Origin: a beta proteobacterium L13 | Lineage (GTDB): Bacteria; Pseudomonadota; Gammaproteobacteria; Burkholderiales; Chromobacteriaceae | Length of the DNA stretch: 64,000 nucleotides | Direction of reading: 5' to 3' | Assembly (NCBI GenBank): GCA_000335715.1 | Contig: AMYZ01000019.1 | Coordinates: 1-64,000 of the forward strand | Translations under genes and position numbers: made by a program | Shown: one piece after another, positions 22,393-31,716 of the stretch | Layout of the letters: every line of letters begins with the position of its first letter | How positions within the stretch are numbered: position 1 is the stretch's first letter | The notes under the pieces: generated by a model | Told to the model about the DNA's origin: nothing | The model's database searches: none | Seen by the model: only the letters and a program-made list of their open reading frames with translations

Positions 22393-22457
22393 GCCATTTA
22401 TGCGCTGGCTGCAGCCTTGCTGCGGCCAACCTTACCCCACCACGCACGGATCCCATC

Positions 22458-22904
22458 ATGAGCCTGAAAGCCCGCATCTCCGAAGACATGAAAACCGCGA
22501 TGAAAGCTCGCGAAACCGACCGTCTGGCAGCCATTCGCCTGCTGATGGCGGCCATCAAGCAAAAAGAAGTGGACGAGCGCGTGGAGCTGGACGACGCCGG
22601 CATCACCGCCGTGGTGGACAAAATGCTGAAACAGCGCCGTGACTCCATCACCCAGTACGAAGCCGCCCAGCGCCAGGACCTGGCCGACAAAGAAAAAGCC
22701 GAAATGGCTGTACTGACCGCCTACCTGCCGCAACAGCTGACTGCCGAAGAAATCGACGTGATGATCGACGGTGCCATCGCCGCCAGCGGCGCTGCCGGCA
22801 TGCAGGACATGGGCAAAGTCATGGCCCTGCTGAAACCGCACATGGCCGGCCGTGCCGACATGGGCGCCGTGTCCGCCCGCATCAAAGCCAAGCTGGCCGG
22901 CTAA
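22458..22904 (+). CDS. yqeY: GatB/YqeY-domain protein
   Basis: This 148-aa protein has the YqeY fold, which resembles the tail domain of the GatB amidotransferase subunit. It is very common between rpsU and dnaG. Conserved parts are RLLMAAIKQKEVDER and the C-terminal GRADMGAVSARIKAKL. A role linked to charged tRNA has been suggested for the family but is not established. Confidence 0.9.
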   Translation: MSLKARISEDMKTAMKARETDRLAAIRLLMAAIKQKEVDERVELDDAGITAVVDKMLKQRRDSITQYEAAQRQDLADKEKAEMAVLTAYLPQQLTAEEIDVMIDGAIAASGAAGMQDMGKVMALLKPHMAGRADMGAVSARIKAKLAG

Positions 22905-22913
22905 GCCCGCCGG

Positions 22914-24695
22914 ATGATCCCGCAGGACTTCATCGATCAGCTCCTGTCCCGCGTCGACATTGTCGACGTGGTGGATCGCTACGTTCCGCTGAAAAAGGCA
23001 GGCCAGAACTACATGGCCTGCTGCCCGTTCCACAAAGAAAAATCCCCCTCCTTCACCGTTAGCCCTACCAAGCAGTTCTACCATTGCTTTGGTTGTGGTG
23101 CGCATGGCTCGGCCATCGGCTTCGTGATGGAATACCAGGGGCTGCCCTTTGTGGACGCTGTCAAAAGCCTGGCCGAAGGCATCGGCCTGCAAGTACCGCA
23201 AGAACGTGCGGCCAACCCTGAAGCCAGCCGCGCCGCACGCGAAAAACAGCTGTCGCTGGAAAGCGCCCTCAGCCAGGCCGCCGCCTACTACAAGCAGCAG
23301 CTCAAAAGCGCTGTTAACGCCATCAGCTACCTGAAAGGCCGCGGCCTTACCGGCGAAATTGCCGCCCGCTTTGGCCTGGGCTACGCTCCCGGCGACTGGC
23401 AAAACCTGCAAGCCGTCTTCAGCGACTACCTGAACCCTGCCCTGCTGGAATCCGGCCTGGTGATCGAGGCCGAAGACACAGGCCGCCGCTACGACCGCTT
23501 CCGCGACCGCGTGATGTTCCCCATCCGCAACCAGCGTGGCGCCATCATCGGCTTTGGCGGCCGCGTACTGGGCAAAGGCGAGCCCAAATACCTTAACTCG
23601 CCGGAAACCCCGCTGTTCGAAAAGGGCCGCGAGCTGTATGGCCTGTATGAAGCCCGCCAGGCCATCCGCCACGCCAACGCCGTGCTGGTGGTAGAAGGCT
23701 ATATGGACGTCGTCGCCCTGGCACAATACGGCGTGGAATACGCCGTGGCCACGCTGGGCACCGCCACCACCGGCGAACACGTGCGCAAGCTGCTGCGCCA
23801 CGCCGACCAGGTGTACTTCTGCTTCGACGGCGACAAAGCCGGCCAGAAAGCCGCCTGGCGCGCGCTGGAAAACAGCCTGCCGCAGCTGGTAGATGGCAAG
23901 GCGCTGCATTTTCTGTTTCTGCCGCAAGAACACGACCCGGACAGCTACATCCGCGAGCATGGCCGCGAAGCCTTCGAAGCCGCGCTGCGCGAGCAAAGCA
24001 TTCCGCTGTCAGCCTACTTCACGCGCGAGCTTACCGCCAGCGTTGACCTGTCCAGCCCCGAAGGCCGCGCCGAGCTGATCAAGCAAGCCAAACCCTTGCT
24101 AGACCAGATAGCCGCCCCCATGTTGGGCTATATCATCAAGAAACGCCTGGCCGAGCTGGCGCAGATGGAAGTCGACGAAATCGACATGCTGATGGGCCAC
24201 AGCCGGCCCGAGCGCAAAGGGCGGCGCGAATACCGCCTGCCACGCGAATCCACCCGCCCGGCCAGCACCCCCATCATGCGCAAGCAAATACGCGACGTGC
24301 TGATGAACCCGGAATGGGCGCTGGCCATACAGATACGCGAAAACGAGATATACGAAGGCGAAATGGCCGCCCTGGTGGCCATCATCGAAAGAGTACAAGC
24401 CAGCGAACAGCTACCCAGCTGCGCCGTGCTGGCGGAAGGTTTCCGCCATACCGAGCACGAATCCATCATCGATTCGGTGCTGCAAGACTCACAACTCAGA
24501 AGTGAAGAATTCATCAACCCCAACGAGCTGGACCGGGAAAACTTCATACTGGGTTTTGACAAACTCATGGACCGCTACGATGACGAGCTGGTTTCGACAC
24601 TGTCTAACAAAGGCTACGAGCACCTGTCGCAAGAAGAACTACAGCTTCTGCGCACCCTGCTAGCCCGCCGCATGCGGCCAACCCCAGCCAGCTGA
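22914..24695 (+). CDS. dnaG: DNA primase
   Basis: DnaG makes RNA primers for replication. Its 593 aa contain the CHC2 zinc site (Cys 37, His 40, Cys 58, Cys 61), the Toprim core with [11 protein letters not shown] (about residues 260-270) and [11 protein letters not shown], and a C-terminal helicase-binding domain. It begins 9 nt after yqeY. A copy of the 11-base word lies 13 nt before the end of its stop codon, encoding Met-Arg-Pro-Thr in the tail. Confidence 0.97.
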   Translation: MIPQDFIDQLLSRVDIVDVVDRYVPLKKAGQNYMACCPFHKEKSPSFTVSPTKQFYHCFGCGAHGSAIGFVMEYQGLPFVDAVKSLAEGIGLQVPQERAANPEASRAAREKQLSLESALSQAAAYYKQQLKSAVNAISYLKGRGLTGEIAARFGLGYAPGDWQNLQAVFSDYLNPALLESGLVIEAEDTGRRYDRFRDRVMFPIRNQRGAIIGFGGRVLGKGEPKYLNSPETPLFEKGRELYGLYEARQAIRHANAVLVVEGYMDVVALAQYGVEYAVATLGTATTGEHVRKLLRHADQVYFCFDGDKAGQKAAWRALENSLPQLVDGKALHFLFLPQEHDPDSYIREHGREAFEAALREQSIPLSAYFTRELTASVDLSSPEGRAELIKQAKPLLDQIAAPMLGYIIKKRLAELAQMEVDEIDMLMGHSRPERKGRREYRLPRESTRPASTPIMRKQIRDVLMNPEWALAIQIRENEIYEGEMAALVAIIERVQASEQLPSCAVLAEGFRHTEHESIIDSVLQDSQLRSEEFINPNELDRENFILGFDKLMDRYDDELVSTLSNKGYEHLSQEELQLLRTLLARRMRPTPAS

Positions 24696-24717
24696 CCGAG
24701 CCCCGTACACGTAGTTG

Positions 24718-24726
24718 TGATATAAT
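24718..24726 (+). promoter_or_regulatory. Extended -10 promoter of rpoD
   Basis: TGATATAAT matches an extended -10 element (TG, one base, TATAAT) and lies 38 nt before the rpoD start. No good -35 box is seen, as is usual for extended -10 promoters. Confidence 0.6.
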
Positions 24727-24763
24727 CAATTGTTTTTTTCGGCTTTTTCGAGCAGGAAACCAA

Positions 24764-26692
24764 ATGGCGGCATCTCCCGACACCAAGAAACAGAACAACG
24801 AACCGGCAACCGAGCCAATGAGCCTGGAAGAGCAGCGTAAACGCTTGCGTCAGCTGATTGCTCTGGGCAAGGAACGTGGCTATCTCACGTATGCAGAGAT
24901 CAACGACCACCTGCCCGAAGACGTCTCCGACGCCGAACAGATCGAAAACATCGTCACCATGATTGGTGGCCTGGGCATCCAGGTTTACGACGAAGCGCCC
25001 GATGCTGAAACCCTGCTGATGTCCGACGCCACACCGGCCGTGGCAGACGAAGACGCAGTAGAAGAAGCCGAAGCCGCCCTGTCCTCGGTCGACTCCGAGT
25101 TCGGCCGCACCACCGACCCCGTGCGCATGTACATGCGCGAAATGGGCTCGGTAGAGCTGCTGACCCGCGAAGGCGAAATCGTTATCGCCAAGCGTATCGA
25201 AGAAGGCCTGAAATTCATGATTCAGGCGCTGTCCGCCTGCCCGGGTTCCGTGGCAGAGGTCCTGGCGCTGATCAGCCGTGTCGAAGCCGGCGAGCTGCGC
25301 ATCGATGAAGTCATCGATGGCATGATCGACCCCGAAGCCGACACCGCCGTCGCTGTCGAGTTTGCCGAGCCGGTAGAAGTAGACGCCGAGCTGGCCGACG
25401 AAGACGAAGAAGAAGACGAAGAAGACGAAGCCGTCGACGAAGCTGCAGTCAGCGAAGCCAACCTGGAAGAGCTGAAGCAAGAAGCCCTGGCCCACTTTGC
25501 CCAGGTGCGCGAGCAATACGACGCCCTGCTCAAAGCCCTGGAAAAACACGGCTTCGCCAGCAAACAGTACAACGAAGCCCAGGCTGCCATCACCGAGCTG
25601 TTCATGGGCGTGCGCTTCTCCACCCGCCAGATCGAAAGCCTGTGCGAAAGCCTGCGCAGCAGCGTGAACGGCATCCGCAAGCTGGAACGCGAAATCCTGG
25701 ACATCTGCGTCACCCGCGTACGCATGGATCGCCAGTACTTCGTGAAAAACTTCCCCGGCAACGAATGCAAGCTGGAATGGGTTGAAAAAGAAATCGCCAG
25801 TGGCAAAGACTGGTCCGACGTGCTGGGCCGCTTCAAATACGCCATCATCGAGAAGCAGACCAAGATCGCCGATATGCAGCAGAAGTCCATGCTGAGCATC
25901 AACGATCTGAAAGAGATCAACCGCCAGATGTCGTCGGGCGAAACCAAAGCCCGCCTGGCCAAGCGCGAAATGATCGAGGCCAACCTGCGCCTGGTGATCT
26001 CCATCGCCAAGAAATACACCAACCGCGGCCTGCAGTTCCTCGACCTGATCCAGGAAGGCAACATCGGCCTGATGAAGGCGGTGGACAAGTTCGAATACCG
26101 CCGTGGCTACAAGTTCTCCACCTACGCTACGTGGTGGATTCGCCAGGCCATCACCCGCTCCATTGCAGACCAGGCACGTACCATCCGTATTCCGGTACAC
26201 ATGATCGAAACCATCAACAAGATGAATCGCATCAGCCGCCAGATCCTGCAGGAAACCGGCCGCGAGCCGGACCCGGCCGAACTGGCCGAAAAAATGGAGA
26301 TGCCGGAAGACAAGATCCGCAAGATCATGAAGATTTCCAAAGAGCCTATCTCGATGGAAACCCCGATCGGCGACGACGACGACAGCCACCTGGGCGACTT
26401 CATCGAAGACTCGGTGACCGTAGCCCCGGCCGAAGCCGCCATGTACGCCAGCCTGCGCGACGCCACCAAAGAAGTACTGGACTCGCTGACCCCGCGCGAA
26501 GCCAAGGTACTGCGCATGCGTTTCGGTATCGACATGAACACCGACCACACGCTGGAAGAAGTAGGCAAACAGTTTGACGTAACGCGCGAGCGTATCCGCC
26601 AGATCGAAGCCAAGGCCCTGCGCAAGCTGCGCCACCCTACCCGCTCCGAGCGCCTGCGCAGCTTCCTGGACAACGAACCGGGTAACCAATAA
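24764..26692 (+). CDS. rpoD: RNA polymerase sigma factor RpoD (sigma-70)
   Basis: This is the primary housekeeping sigma factor, 642 aa. Region 1.1 is at the N-terminus, region 1.2 includes [16 protein letters not shown], region 2 includes RFVEANLRLV-like [15 protein letters not shown] and the -10 reader [15 protein letters not shown], and region 4 contains [27 protein letters not shown]. The non-conserved region after 1.2 carries a very acidic run (about residues 205-225) written with repeated GAC and GAA codons. It ends the rpsU cluster. Confidence 0.98.
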   Translation: MAASPDTKKQNNEPATEPMSLEEQRKRLRQLIALGKERGYLTYAEINDHLPEDVSDAEQIENIVTMIGGLGIQVYDEAPDAETLLMSDATPAVADEDAVEEAEAALSSVDSEFGRTTDPVRMYMREMGSVELLTREGEIVIAKRIEEGLKFMIQALSACPGSVAEVLALISRVEAGELRIDEVIDGMIDPEADTAVAVEFAEPVEVDAELADEDEEEDEEDEAVDEAAVSEANLEELKQEALAHFAQVREQYDALLKALEKHGFASKQYNEAQAAITELFMGVRFSTRQIESLCESLRSSVNGIRKLEREILDICVTRVRMDRQYFVKNFPGNECKLEWVEKEIASGKDWSDVLGRFKYAIIEKQTKIADMQQKSMLSINDLKEINRQMSSGETKARLAKREMIEANLRLVISIAKKYTNRGLQFLDLIQEGNIGLMKAVDKFEYRRGYKFSTYATWWIRQAITRSIADQARTIRIPVHMIETINKMNRISRQILQETGREPDPAELAEKMEMPEDKIRKIMKISKEPISMETPIGDDDDSHLGDFIEDSVTVAPAEAAMYASLRDATKEVLDSLTPREAKVLRMRFGIDMNTDHTLEEVGKQFDVTRERIRQIEAKALRKLRHPTRSERLRSFLDNEPGNQ

Positions 26693-26702
26693 GCAAATTA
26701 TT

Positions 26703-26711
26703 TGCTATAAT
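26703..26711 (+). promoter_or_regulatory. Extended -10 promoter of the CAU tRNA
   Basis: TGCTATAAT (TG, one base, TATAAT) lies 13 nt before the tRNA, directly after the rpoD stop. This would start transcription a few bases before the mature 5' end. Confidence 0.6.
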
Positions 26712-26724
26712 TGACCCCCCTCAA

Positions 26725-26803
<79 letters not shown>

Positions 26804-26810
26804 AGAAAGC

Positions 26811-26850
26811 AAGGACCTGCAGCGCAAGCTGCAGGTCCTTTTTCTTTTTT
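26811..26850 (+). terminator. Terminator after the tRNA
   Basis: A 13-bp stem AAGGACCTGCAGC / GCTGCAGGTCCTT with a GCAA loop is followed by TTTCTTTTTT. It is one of the strongest terminators in the window. Confidence 0.9.
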
Positions 26851-27142
26851 CCGCGCCTTTCCGCTACCAGAGCACCCAGACTGCAAATCCCACCCCACGC
26901 CTTGCACCAGCGCCCGCACATATTGTGCTGTTTCATTGCTGTGGTCCTGGCAGGGCCAATCCGTAGATAGCAGGATTGCGGCCATCCCGTACCCATCCAC
27001 ATCACCTGGCCCGCAAAGCCTTGCCAGCCAAGTATTTATCGAAATATCATTTGATGATATTAGCATCAATCAAACACAGATACCCTGTCAGATGGCTATC
27101 ACGCCTTAGTCAGCTGCATCAATCCGCATACCGGAGTCCACC

Positions 27143-27736
27143 ATGCTCGTTCGTATCGCGCCGTTTCTGGCCGCACTTCTTCTTTTAGTCAGTGTCTCTG
27201 CTTCCTATGCCGCCCACGCAATCGCAACAGCAGAAGCGGGAGATGGCATGCAGTATTACTGGAATACAAACCAGCCAAGCATCAAGGTAGCGCAACAAAA
27301 AATCATGAAGACGTGCGCCGATAATGCAAAGAAGAACAAACACTCAGGCAAGTGCAAATTCTTGGGCGCAGCTAATGGACCAAAATATCTGGCGTTCTTC
27401 CATACCAAAGATGGAAGTGGATTTGGTGTTTCATCAAACTCAGACCGTCAGCTGGCAATTGATGAGGCCTATGCCCAGTGTTCAGAGAGAGGCGAGTGCC
27501 CTGATACTGCGGCTAATGTTTTTTTTGACGAAGGTGAACGACAATCACGCCCTGCGAAGGCTGCAGCAGCTGGCGACAGTTGCCGCCCCCGCACCCGGCA
27601 AATTCGCTGTCGATCCAACTGTGTCAACGGCAACTGCGTTGTGGAGTATGAAAACGGCTGCAAGATTCGGGTGCAAGTTTCACCACGCTTCGATCCTTTC
27701 ACCAATCAATGGACGTATCCTTCCCCATCCTGCTGA
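27143..27736 (+). CDS. Secreted hypothetical protein, possibly DUF4189-like
   Basis: This 197-aa protein has a clear signal peptide (LVRIAPFLAALLLLVSVSASYA, cut after residue 23), so it is exported. The mature part has two loosely repeated stretches (AAHAIATAEAGDGMQYYW and FGVSSNSDRQLAIDEAYAQC) that recall DUF4189, and about nine Cys, several in the C-terminal third, which suggests disulfides. Base composition is lower in GC than its neighbours. A ribosome site GGAG lies upstream. The nearly 300 bases before it, after the tRNA terminator, hold no recognisable feature. Function is unknown. Confidence 0.7.
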   Translation: MLVRIAPFLAALLLLVSVSASYAAHAIATAEAGDGMQYYWNTNQPSIKVAQQKIMKTCADNAKKNKHSGKCKFLGAANGPKYLAFFHTKDGSGFGVSSNSDRQLAIDEAYAQCSERGECPDTAANVFFDEGERQSRPAKAAAAGDSCRPRTRQIRCRSNCVNGNCVVEYENGCKIRVQVSPRFDPFTNQWTYPSPSC

Positions 27737-27911
27737 AGACTAACTGCACATTAGCAGAGCTGGATACAAAGGCCCACCGTTCACCGCGCTTTCAAGAAAG
27801 CTGATACAACGCCCCGGTAAAAGATGAGCTTCGCTAGGCTAAATCCAAGCTGTAAACTGATCAGCACCAATCTAGCCCCGCTTCACGATTTGTCCCAAAA
27901 GGAGCAACACC

Positions 27912-28298
27912 ATGAATAGCAATCCGGTCGGTTGGTTTGAAATCTACGTCCAGGACATGCCACGTGCGAAGGCGTTCTACGAGGCAGTGTTTCAAGGCAC
28001 ACTAGAAGAGCTGAAAAACCCGGACCCTGACGGTTTCCCTGACATGGAAATGTGGGCTTTTCCGATGGCAATGGAAGGTTCAGGCGCGGCAGGGGCGTTG
28101 GTGAAAATGGCAGGATACCCTTCTGGCGGTAGTACCCTGGTCTACTTCTCCTGCGAAGATTGTTCTGTTGAGACTGAGCGAGCGGCAGCGTATGGCGGAA
28201 AAATACTTAAAGACAAGATGGCTATTGGCGAGCATGGCTTTATTGCGATGATTGTCGATACCGAAGGCAATACGATTGGCCTGCATTCAATGCAATGA
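27912..28298 (+). CDS. VOC-superfamily (glyoxalase/bleomycin-resistance fold) protein
   Basis: This 128-aa protein has one vicinal-oxygen-chelate unit pair: PVGWFEIYVQDMPRAKAFYEAVF at the N-terminus and DTEGNTIGLHSM at the end. The group includes small metal enzymes and antibiotic-binding proteins, and the substrate cannot be read from sequence. A good ribosome site AAAAGGAG precedes the ATG. It lies in the lower-GC patch and has no operon partner. Confidence 0.82.
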   Translation: MNSNPVGWFEIYVQDMPRAKAFYEAVFQGTLEELKNPDPDGFPDMEMWAFPMAMEGSGAAGALVKMAGYPSGGSTLVYFSCEDCSVETERAAAYGGKILKDKMAIGEHGFIAMIVDTEGNTIGLHSMQ

Positions 28299-28613
28299 GC
28301 ACGAGCTTGGGCTGAATGAAATGAAGCCCGACGTTTATCGCGTTCTTGAAACTGGTAGCCAGATACTCGGTAAACGTTGGGCTTCGCTGCGCTCAACCCA
28401 AGCTACGCCCTGACGCCCACACCCTGTGCCCACTACTTACCCACACCAGGCTGGTGGGCACGCTGCGCTTTGCCCAGCCTCCCCCAGCCCAGCCCGCCAA
28501 CTGTATCCCCGTTTTGTGCCACTGCTGCCACTGATGGCCACAGTTCCGGCCCGCTACAATGGTTTGTATCCAATAAGACGTTTGCGGCCAACCTGGGCCG
28601 GCGAGGAGACACC
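28299..28613. other. Intergenic stretch with a REP-like palindrome and the 11-base word
   Basis: About 315 bases with no supported gene. From about 28375 to 28410, TTGGGCTTCGCTGCGCTCAA resembles the REP-type palindromic elements scattered in many proteobacteria, and a second related half lies near 28305-28335. The 11-base word is at 28583-28593, close to the ribosome site GAGGAG of the next gene. Upstream in-frame codons of the next gene reach 28377 but look non-coding. Confidence 0.45.
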
Positions 28614-29681
28614 ATGACAAGCTGGCTGATGCAGGCCATTCGCAAGATCGAGGCCGATTTCAACCGTAGCAGCGACACTCACCTGATTCCGCTGGTGCTG
28701 CCGGCGGCGCCCGGCATCCAGCTGTATTTCAAGGACGAGTCCACCCACCCTACCGGCAGCCTGAAGCACCGGCTGGCGCGCTCGCTGTTTTTGTACGCGT
28801 TGAGCAATGGCTGGATTAAAGAGGGCACGCCGGTGATCGAGGCGTCCAGCGGCAGCACTGCGGTGTCGGAGGCCTACTTTGCCCGCCTGCTGGGCTTGCC
28901 GTTTATTGCGGTGATGCCGGCCAGCACGTCTTGCGAGAAGGTGCGCGCCATCGAGTTCTACGGCGGCCGCTGCCACCTGGTGGACGACCCGGCCACCATC
29001 TACGACGAGTCGCAGCGCCTGGCGCGCGAGCTGAACGGCCACTATATGGACCAGTTCACCTACGCCGAGCGCGCCACCGACTGGCGCGGCAACAACAATA
29101 TTGCCGACACCATCTTCCGCCAGATGGCACTGGAGCCGCAGCCGGAGCCGCGCTGGATCGTGTGCGGCGCCGGCACAGGCGGCACCAGCGCCACCTTTGG
29201 CCGCTACGTGCGCTACCAGCAAAAACAGACGCAGGTATGCGTGGTGGACCCGGAAAACTCGGCCTTTTACGCCAGCTACGTTAGCGGCGACGCGCACTGT
29301 AGCTGCGAGGGCGGCTCCGGTGTGGAAGGCATTGGCCGCCCGCGGGTGGAGCCGTCGTTCATCCCCACCGTGATCGACCACATGATTCGCGTGCCCAACG
29401 TAGCCAGCTACGCCGCCATCCACTTTCTGGAAGAGGTGCTGGGCCGCAAGTGCGGTGGCTCTACCGGCACCAACTTCTACGGCGTGTGCCTGCTGATGGC
29501 CGACATGCTGCAGCGCGGCGAGCAAGGCAGCATCGTGACCATGATCTGCGACGACGGCAGCCGCTACCTGAACAGCTATTACAGCGCAGACTGGCTGGCC
29601 GCCGGCGGCCACGACATCCAGCCGTGGCTGCACAGCTACCGCCGCTTCCTTTACGATGGTGTGTGGCAGCCGCCGCAGTAA
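28614..29681 (+). CDS. PLP-dependent enzyme, Cds1-like L-cysteine desulfhydrase / cysteine synthase family
   Basis: This is a fold-type II PLP enzyme of 355 aa. The ATG at 28614 with GAGGAG upstream is preferred over the open frame from 28377. The Schiff-base Lys is in [14 protein letters not shown]-phosphate glycines are in [12 protein letters not shown], and the segment [22 protein letters not shown] is typical. It resembles Cds1 of Mycobacterium, which releases sulfide from cysteine, more than CysK or CysM. It is convergent with acr3 of the arsenic operon. Sulfide production is inference. Confidence 0.8.
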   Translation: MTSWLMQAIRKIEADFNRSSDTHLIPLVLPAAPGIQLYFKDESTHPTGSLKHRLARSLFLYALSNGWIKEGTPVIEASSGSTAVSEAYFARLLGLPFIAVMPASTSCEKVRAIEFYGGRCHLVDDPATIYDESQRLARELNGHYMDQFTYAERATDWRGNNNIADTIFRQMALEPQPEPRWIVCGAGTGGTSATFGRYVRYQQKQTQVCVVDPENSAFYASYVSGDAHCSCEGGSGVEGIGRPRVEPSFIPTVIDHMIRVPNVASYAAIHFLEEVLGRKCGGSTGTNFYGVCLLMADMLQRGEQGSIVTMICDDGSRYLNSYYSADWLAAGGHDIQPWLHSYRRFLYDGVWQPPQ

Positions 29682-29697
29682 GCACCCGCGCTGCACA

Positions 29698-29733
29698 GCA
29701 AAAAGTCGATGGCCCTCGCCATCGGCTTTTTGC
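29698..29733. terminator. Bidirectional terminator between the Cds1-like gene and acr3
   Basis: GCAAAAAGTCGATGGC and GCCATCGGCTTTTTGC form a 16-bp stem with a 4-nt loop, rich in A on one side and T on the other, so it can end both convergent transcripts. Confidence 0.85.
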
Positions 29734-29747
29734 TGCCCCAGACGCCG

Positions 29748-29758
29748 TGCGGCCAACC
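29748..29758 (+). repeat. Copy of the 11-base word abutting the acr3 stop codon
   Basis: TGCGGCCAACC ends one base before the acr3 stop triplet (TTA at 29759-29761 on the plus strand). The same arrangement, continuing TTAGCC, is seen at xerD (55324). Confidence 0.9.
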
Positions 29759-30823
29759 TTAGCCCTGCTGGTACCAGCCGCGGCTGCCATTGACCACGCG
29801 CACTACCAGCAGCATCACCGGCACCTCGATCAGCACCCCCACCACCGTGGCCAGCGCGGCGCCGGAGTGCAGGCCGAACAGGCTGATGGCGGCGGCCACC
29901 GCCAACTCGAAAAAGTTGGACGCGCCAATCAGTGCCGACGGGCAGGCCACGCTGTGCTGCTCGCCCAGGCGCCGGTTCAGCCAGTAGGCCAAGCCCGCGT
30001 TGAACAGCACCTGGATCAAAATGGGCACCGCCAGCAGCACGATCACCAGCGGCTGCGCCAGGATGGCCTGGCCCTGAAAGGCAAACAGCAACACCAGTGT
30101 CAGCAGCAGCGCCGCCATCGACCACGGCTGGATGGCCGCCATGGCGCGCTCGAACGCAGCAGGGCCTCGTGCCAGCAGCCACTTGCGCAGCGCCTGTGCC
30201 AGCAGCACCGGCAGCACAATGTACAACAGCACCGAGGTCAGCAGCGTGGCCCACGGCACGGCGATGCTGGACACGCCCAGCAGCAGCGCCACCAGCGGGG
30301 CAAAGGCAAACACCATGATCAGGTCGTTCAGCGCCACTTGCGACAGCGTAAAGTACGGGTCGCCCCCGGTGAGCCGGCTCCACACAAACACCATGGCGGT
30401 ACAGGGTGCGGCCGCCAGCAGGATCAGCCCGGCGACGTAGCTGTCCAGCTGGTCGGCCGGCAGCCACGGGGCAAACAGCTGCCGCACGAACAGCCAGCCC
30501 AGCAGGGCCATGGAAAACGGCTTCACCAGCCAGTTCACAAACAGGGTCACGCCGATGCCGCGCACGTGCTGGCGCACCTGATGCAGCGCGCCAAAGTCGA
30601 TCTTCAGCAGCATGGGGATGATCATCACCCACACCAGCACGCCCACCGGCAGGTTGACGCGGGCTATTTCCATGGCGGCCAGCGCGGCAAAGCCCTGCGG
30701 CCACAGCTGGCCCAGTCCGATGCCCACCACGATGCAGGCCGCTACCCAGGCGCTGAGGTAGCGCTCGAACAGGCTCATACCGTTGGCCGCAGACGGCGGC
30801 CGGGTGTCGCAGGTGCTGCTCAT
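29759..30823 (-). CDS. acr3: Arsenite efflux permease, Acr3 family
   Basis: This inner-membrane arsenite exporter of 354 aa has about ten membrane helices. The Acr3 signature region LAAAPCTAMVFVWS, with the Cys needed for arsenite transport in this family, is present. Its ATG overlaps the stop of the ArsR-ArsC gene by 4 nt (ATGA), so it is the last gene of the arsenic operon. It removes the arsenite made by the ArsC domain. Confidence 0.93.
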   Translation of the reverse strand: MSSTCDTRPPSAANGMSLFERYLSAWVAACIVVGIGLGQLWPQGFAALAAMEIARVNLPVGVLVWVMIIPMLLKIDFGALHQVRQHVRGIGVTLFVNWLVKPFSMALLGWLFVRQLFAPWLPADQLDSYVAGLILLAAAPCTAMVFVWSRLTGGDPYFTLSQVALNDLIMVFAFAPLVALLLGVSSIAVPWATLLTSVLLYIVLPVLLAQALRKWLLARGPAAFERAMAAIQPWSMAALLLTLVLLFAFQGQAILAQPLVIVLLAVPILIQVLFNAGLAYWLNRRLGEQHSVACPSALIGASNFFELAVAAAISLFGLHSGAALATVVGVLIEVPVMLLVVRVVNGSRGWYQQG

Positions 30824-31716
30824 GGCTGCGCTGCACTACTCAGTGTGTCCGGCCGGCCAATCTCCTGCACTGCATGCTGCAGCGCCAGGCGGTCCAGCTT
30901 GTGCAGGGGCAGGCTGAGGAACAGGCGCAAGCGGGTGGTGATGTCGCGGTAGGTGCGCACAAAGGCCTTGTGCTGCATGGCCTCGTCGCCTGTTACTGCG
31001 GCCGGGTCGGCAAAGCCCCAGTGCGCGGTCATCGGCTGGCCGGGCCACGCCGGGCAGGCTTCACCAGCGGCGGCGTCGCACACGGTAAACAAAAAATCCA
31101 TTGCCGGTGCATCGGGGCCGGCAAACTCGTCCCAGCTCTTGCAGCGCGCGCTAGCCGGGTCGTGCTTGTTCTGCTGCAGCGTGGCCAGCGTGTGGGGATG
31201 CACAAAGCCGCGCGGGTGGCTGCCCGCGCTAAAGGCACGGAAGCGGCCTTCGCCCAGCTGGTTCAGGATGGCTTCGGCCATGATGCTGCGGGCACTGTTG
31301 CCACTGCAGATGAACAGCACGTTGTAGACACGGTCGGACATGATGTCAGGCTCCAGGGTGGACATAGCAAGCGGGGGAAGCGGCGGCGGGCAGCACGGCA
31401 ATGCCAGCTCGGGGCACTGCTGCGGCTGGCCGGTGCAGCATTCGTCGGTAAGGTAGGCCAGCAGCTGCTGCATCAGCGCCAGGTTGGCGCGGTAACGCTG
31501 AAAGCGGCCTTCCTGCGCTACCGTCACCAGCCCGGCGTGGCTCATGCCTTTCAGGTGAAAGGACACATTATTGGCCGGCAGGTCGAGGTTGGCCGCAATC
31601 TGGCCGGCGACCATGCCTTCGTGGCCCTGGCGTACCAGCAGGCGGTAGATGTCCAGCCGCACACCGGAGGCCAGCGCTTCGAACAGTTTCACGGCGCTTT
31701 CTTTGGGCAGGCTCAT
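30820..31716 (-). CDS. ArsR-ArsC fusion: arsenic-sensing repressor joined to arsenate reductase
   Basis: A 298-aa fusion. Residues about 1-100 form an ArsR/SmtB winged helix (VSFHLKGMSHAGLV is the recognition region) with a Cys cluster at 93, 94, 101, 108 and 109 that could bind As(III). A Pro-rich linker follows. Residues about 127-280 form a low-molecular-weight phosphatase-type arsenate reductase with C-S-G-N-S-A-R (Cys 137, Arg 143) and the Cys 213 / Cys 221 pair of thioredoxin-linked enzymes. The ATG at 31716 overlaps the arsJ stop by 4 nt. An internal ATG at the start of the ArsC half could also give ArsC alone. Confidence 0.92.
   Translation of the reverse strand: MSLPKESAVKLFEALASGVRLDIYRLLVRQGHEGMVAGQIAANLDLPANNVSFHLKGMSHAGLVTVAQEGRFQRYRANLALMQQLLAYLTDECCTGQPQQCPELALPCCPPPLPPLAMSTLEPDIMSDRVYNVLFICSGNSARSIMAEAILNQLGEGRFRAFSAGSHPRGFVHPHTLATLQQNKHDPASARCKSWDEFAGPDAPAMDFLFTVCDAAAGEACPAWPGQPMTAHWGFADPAAVTGDEAMQHKAFVRTYRDITTRLRLFLSLPLHKLDRLALQHAVQEIGRPDTLSSAAQP

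Noticed and set aside
24614-26689. A 691-codon minus-strand frame opposite rpoD
   Set aside because: The real gene is rpoD on the plus strand, with all sigma-70 regions intact. The antisense product is Phe/Val/His-rich without domains.
28554-30836. A 760-codon minus-strand frame across acr3 and the Cds1-like gene
   Set aside because: It is a GC-rich frame shifted against the clear Acr3 membrane protein and antisense to the PLP enzyme, with an Ala/Arg/Gly-rich product typical of a wrong frame.
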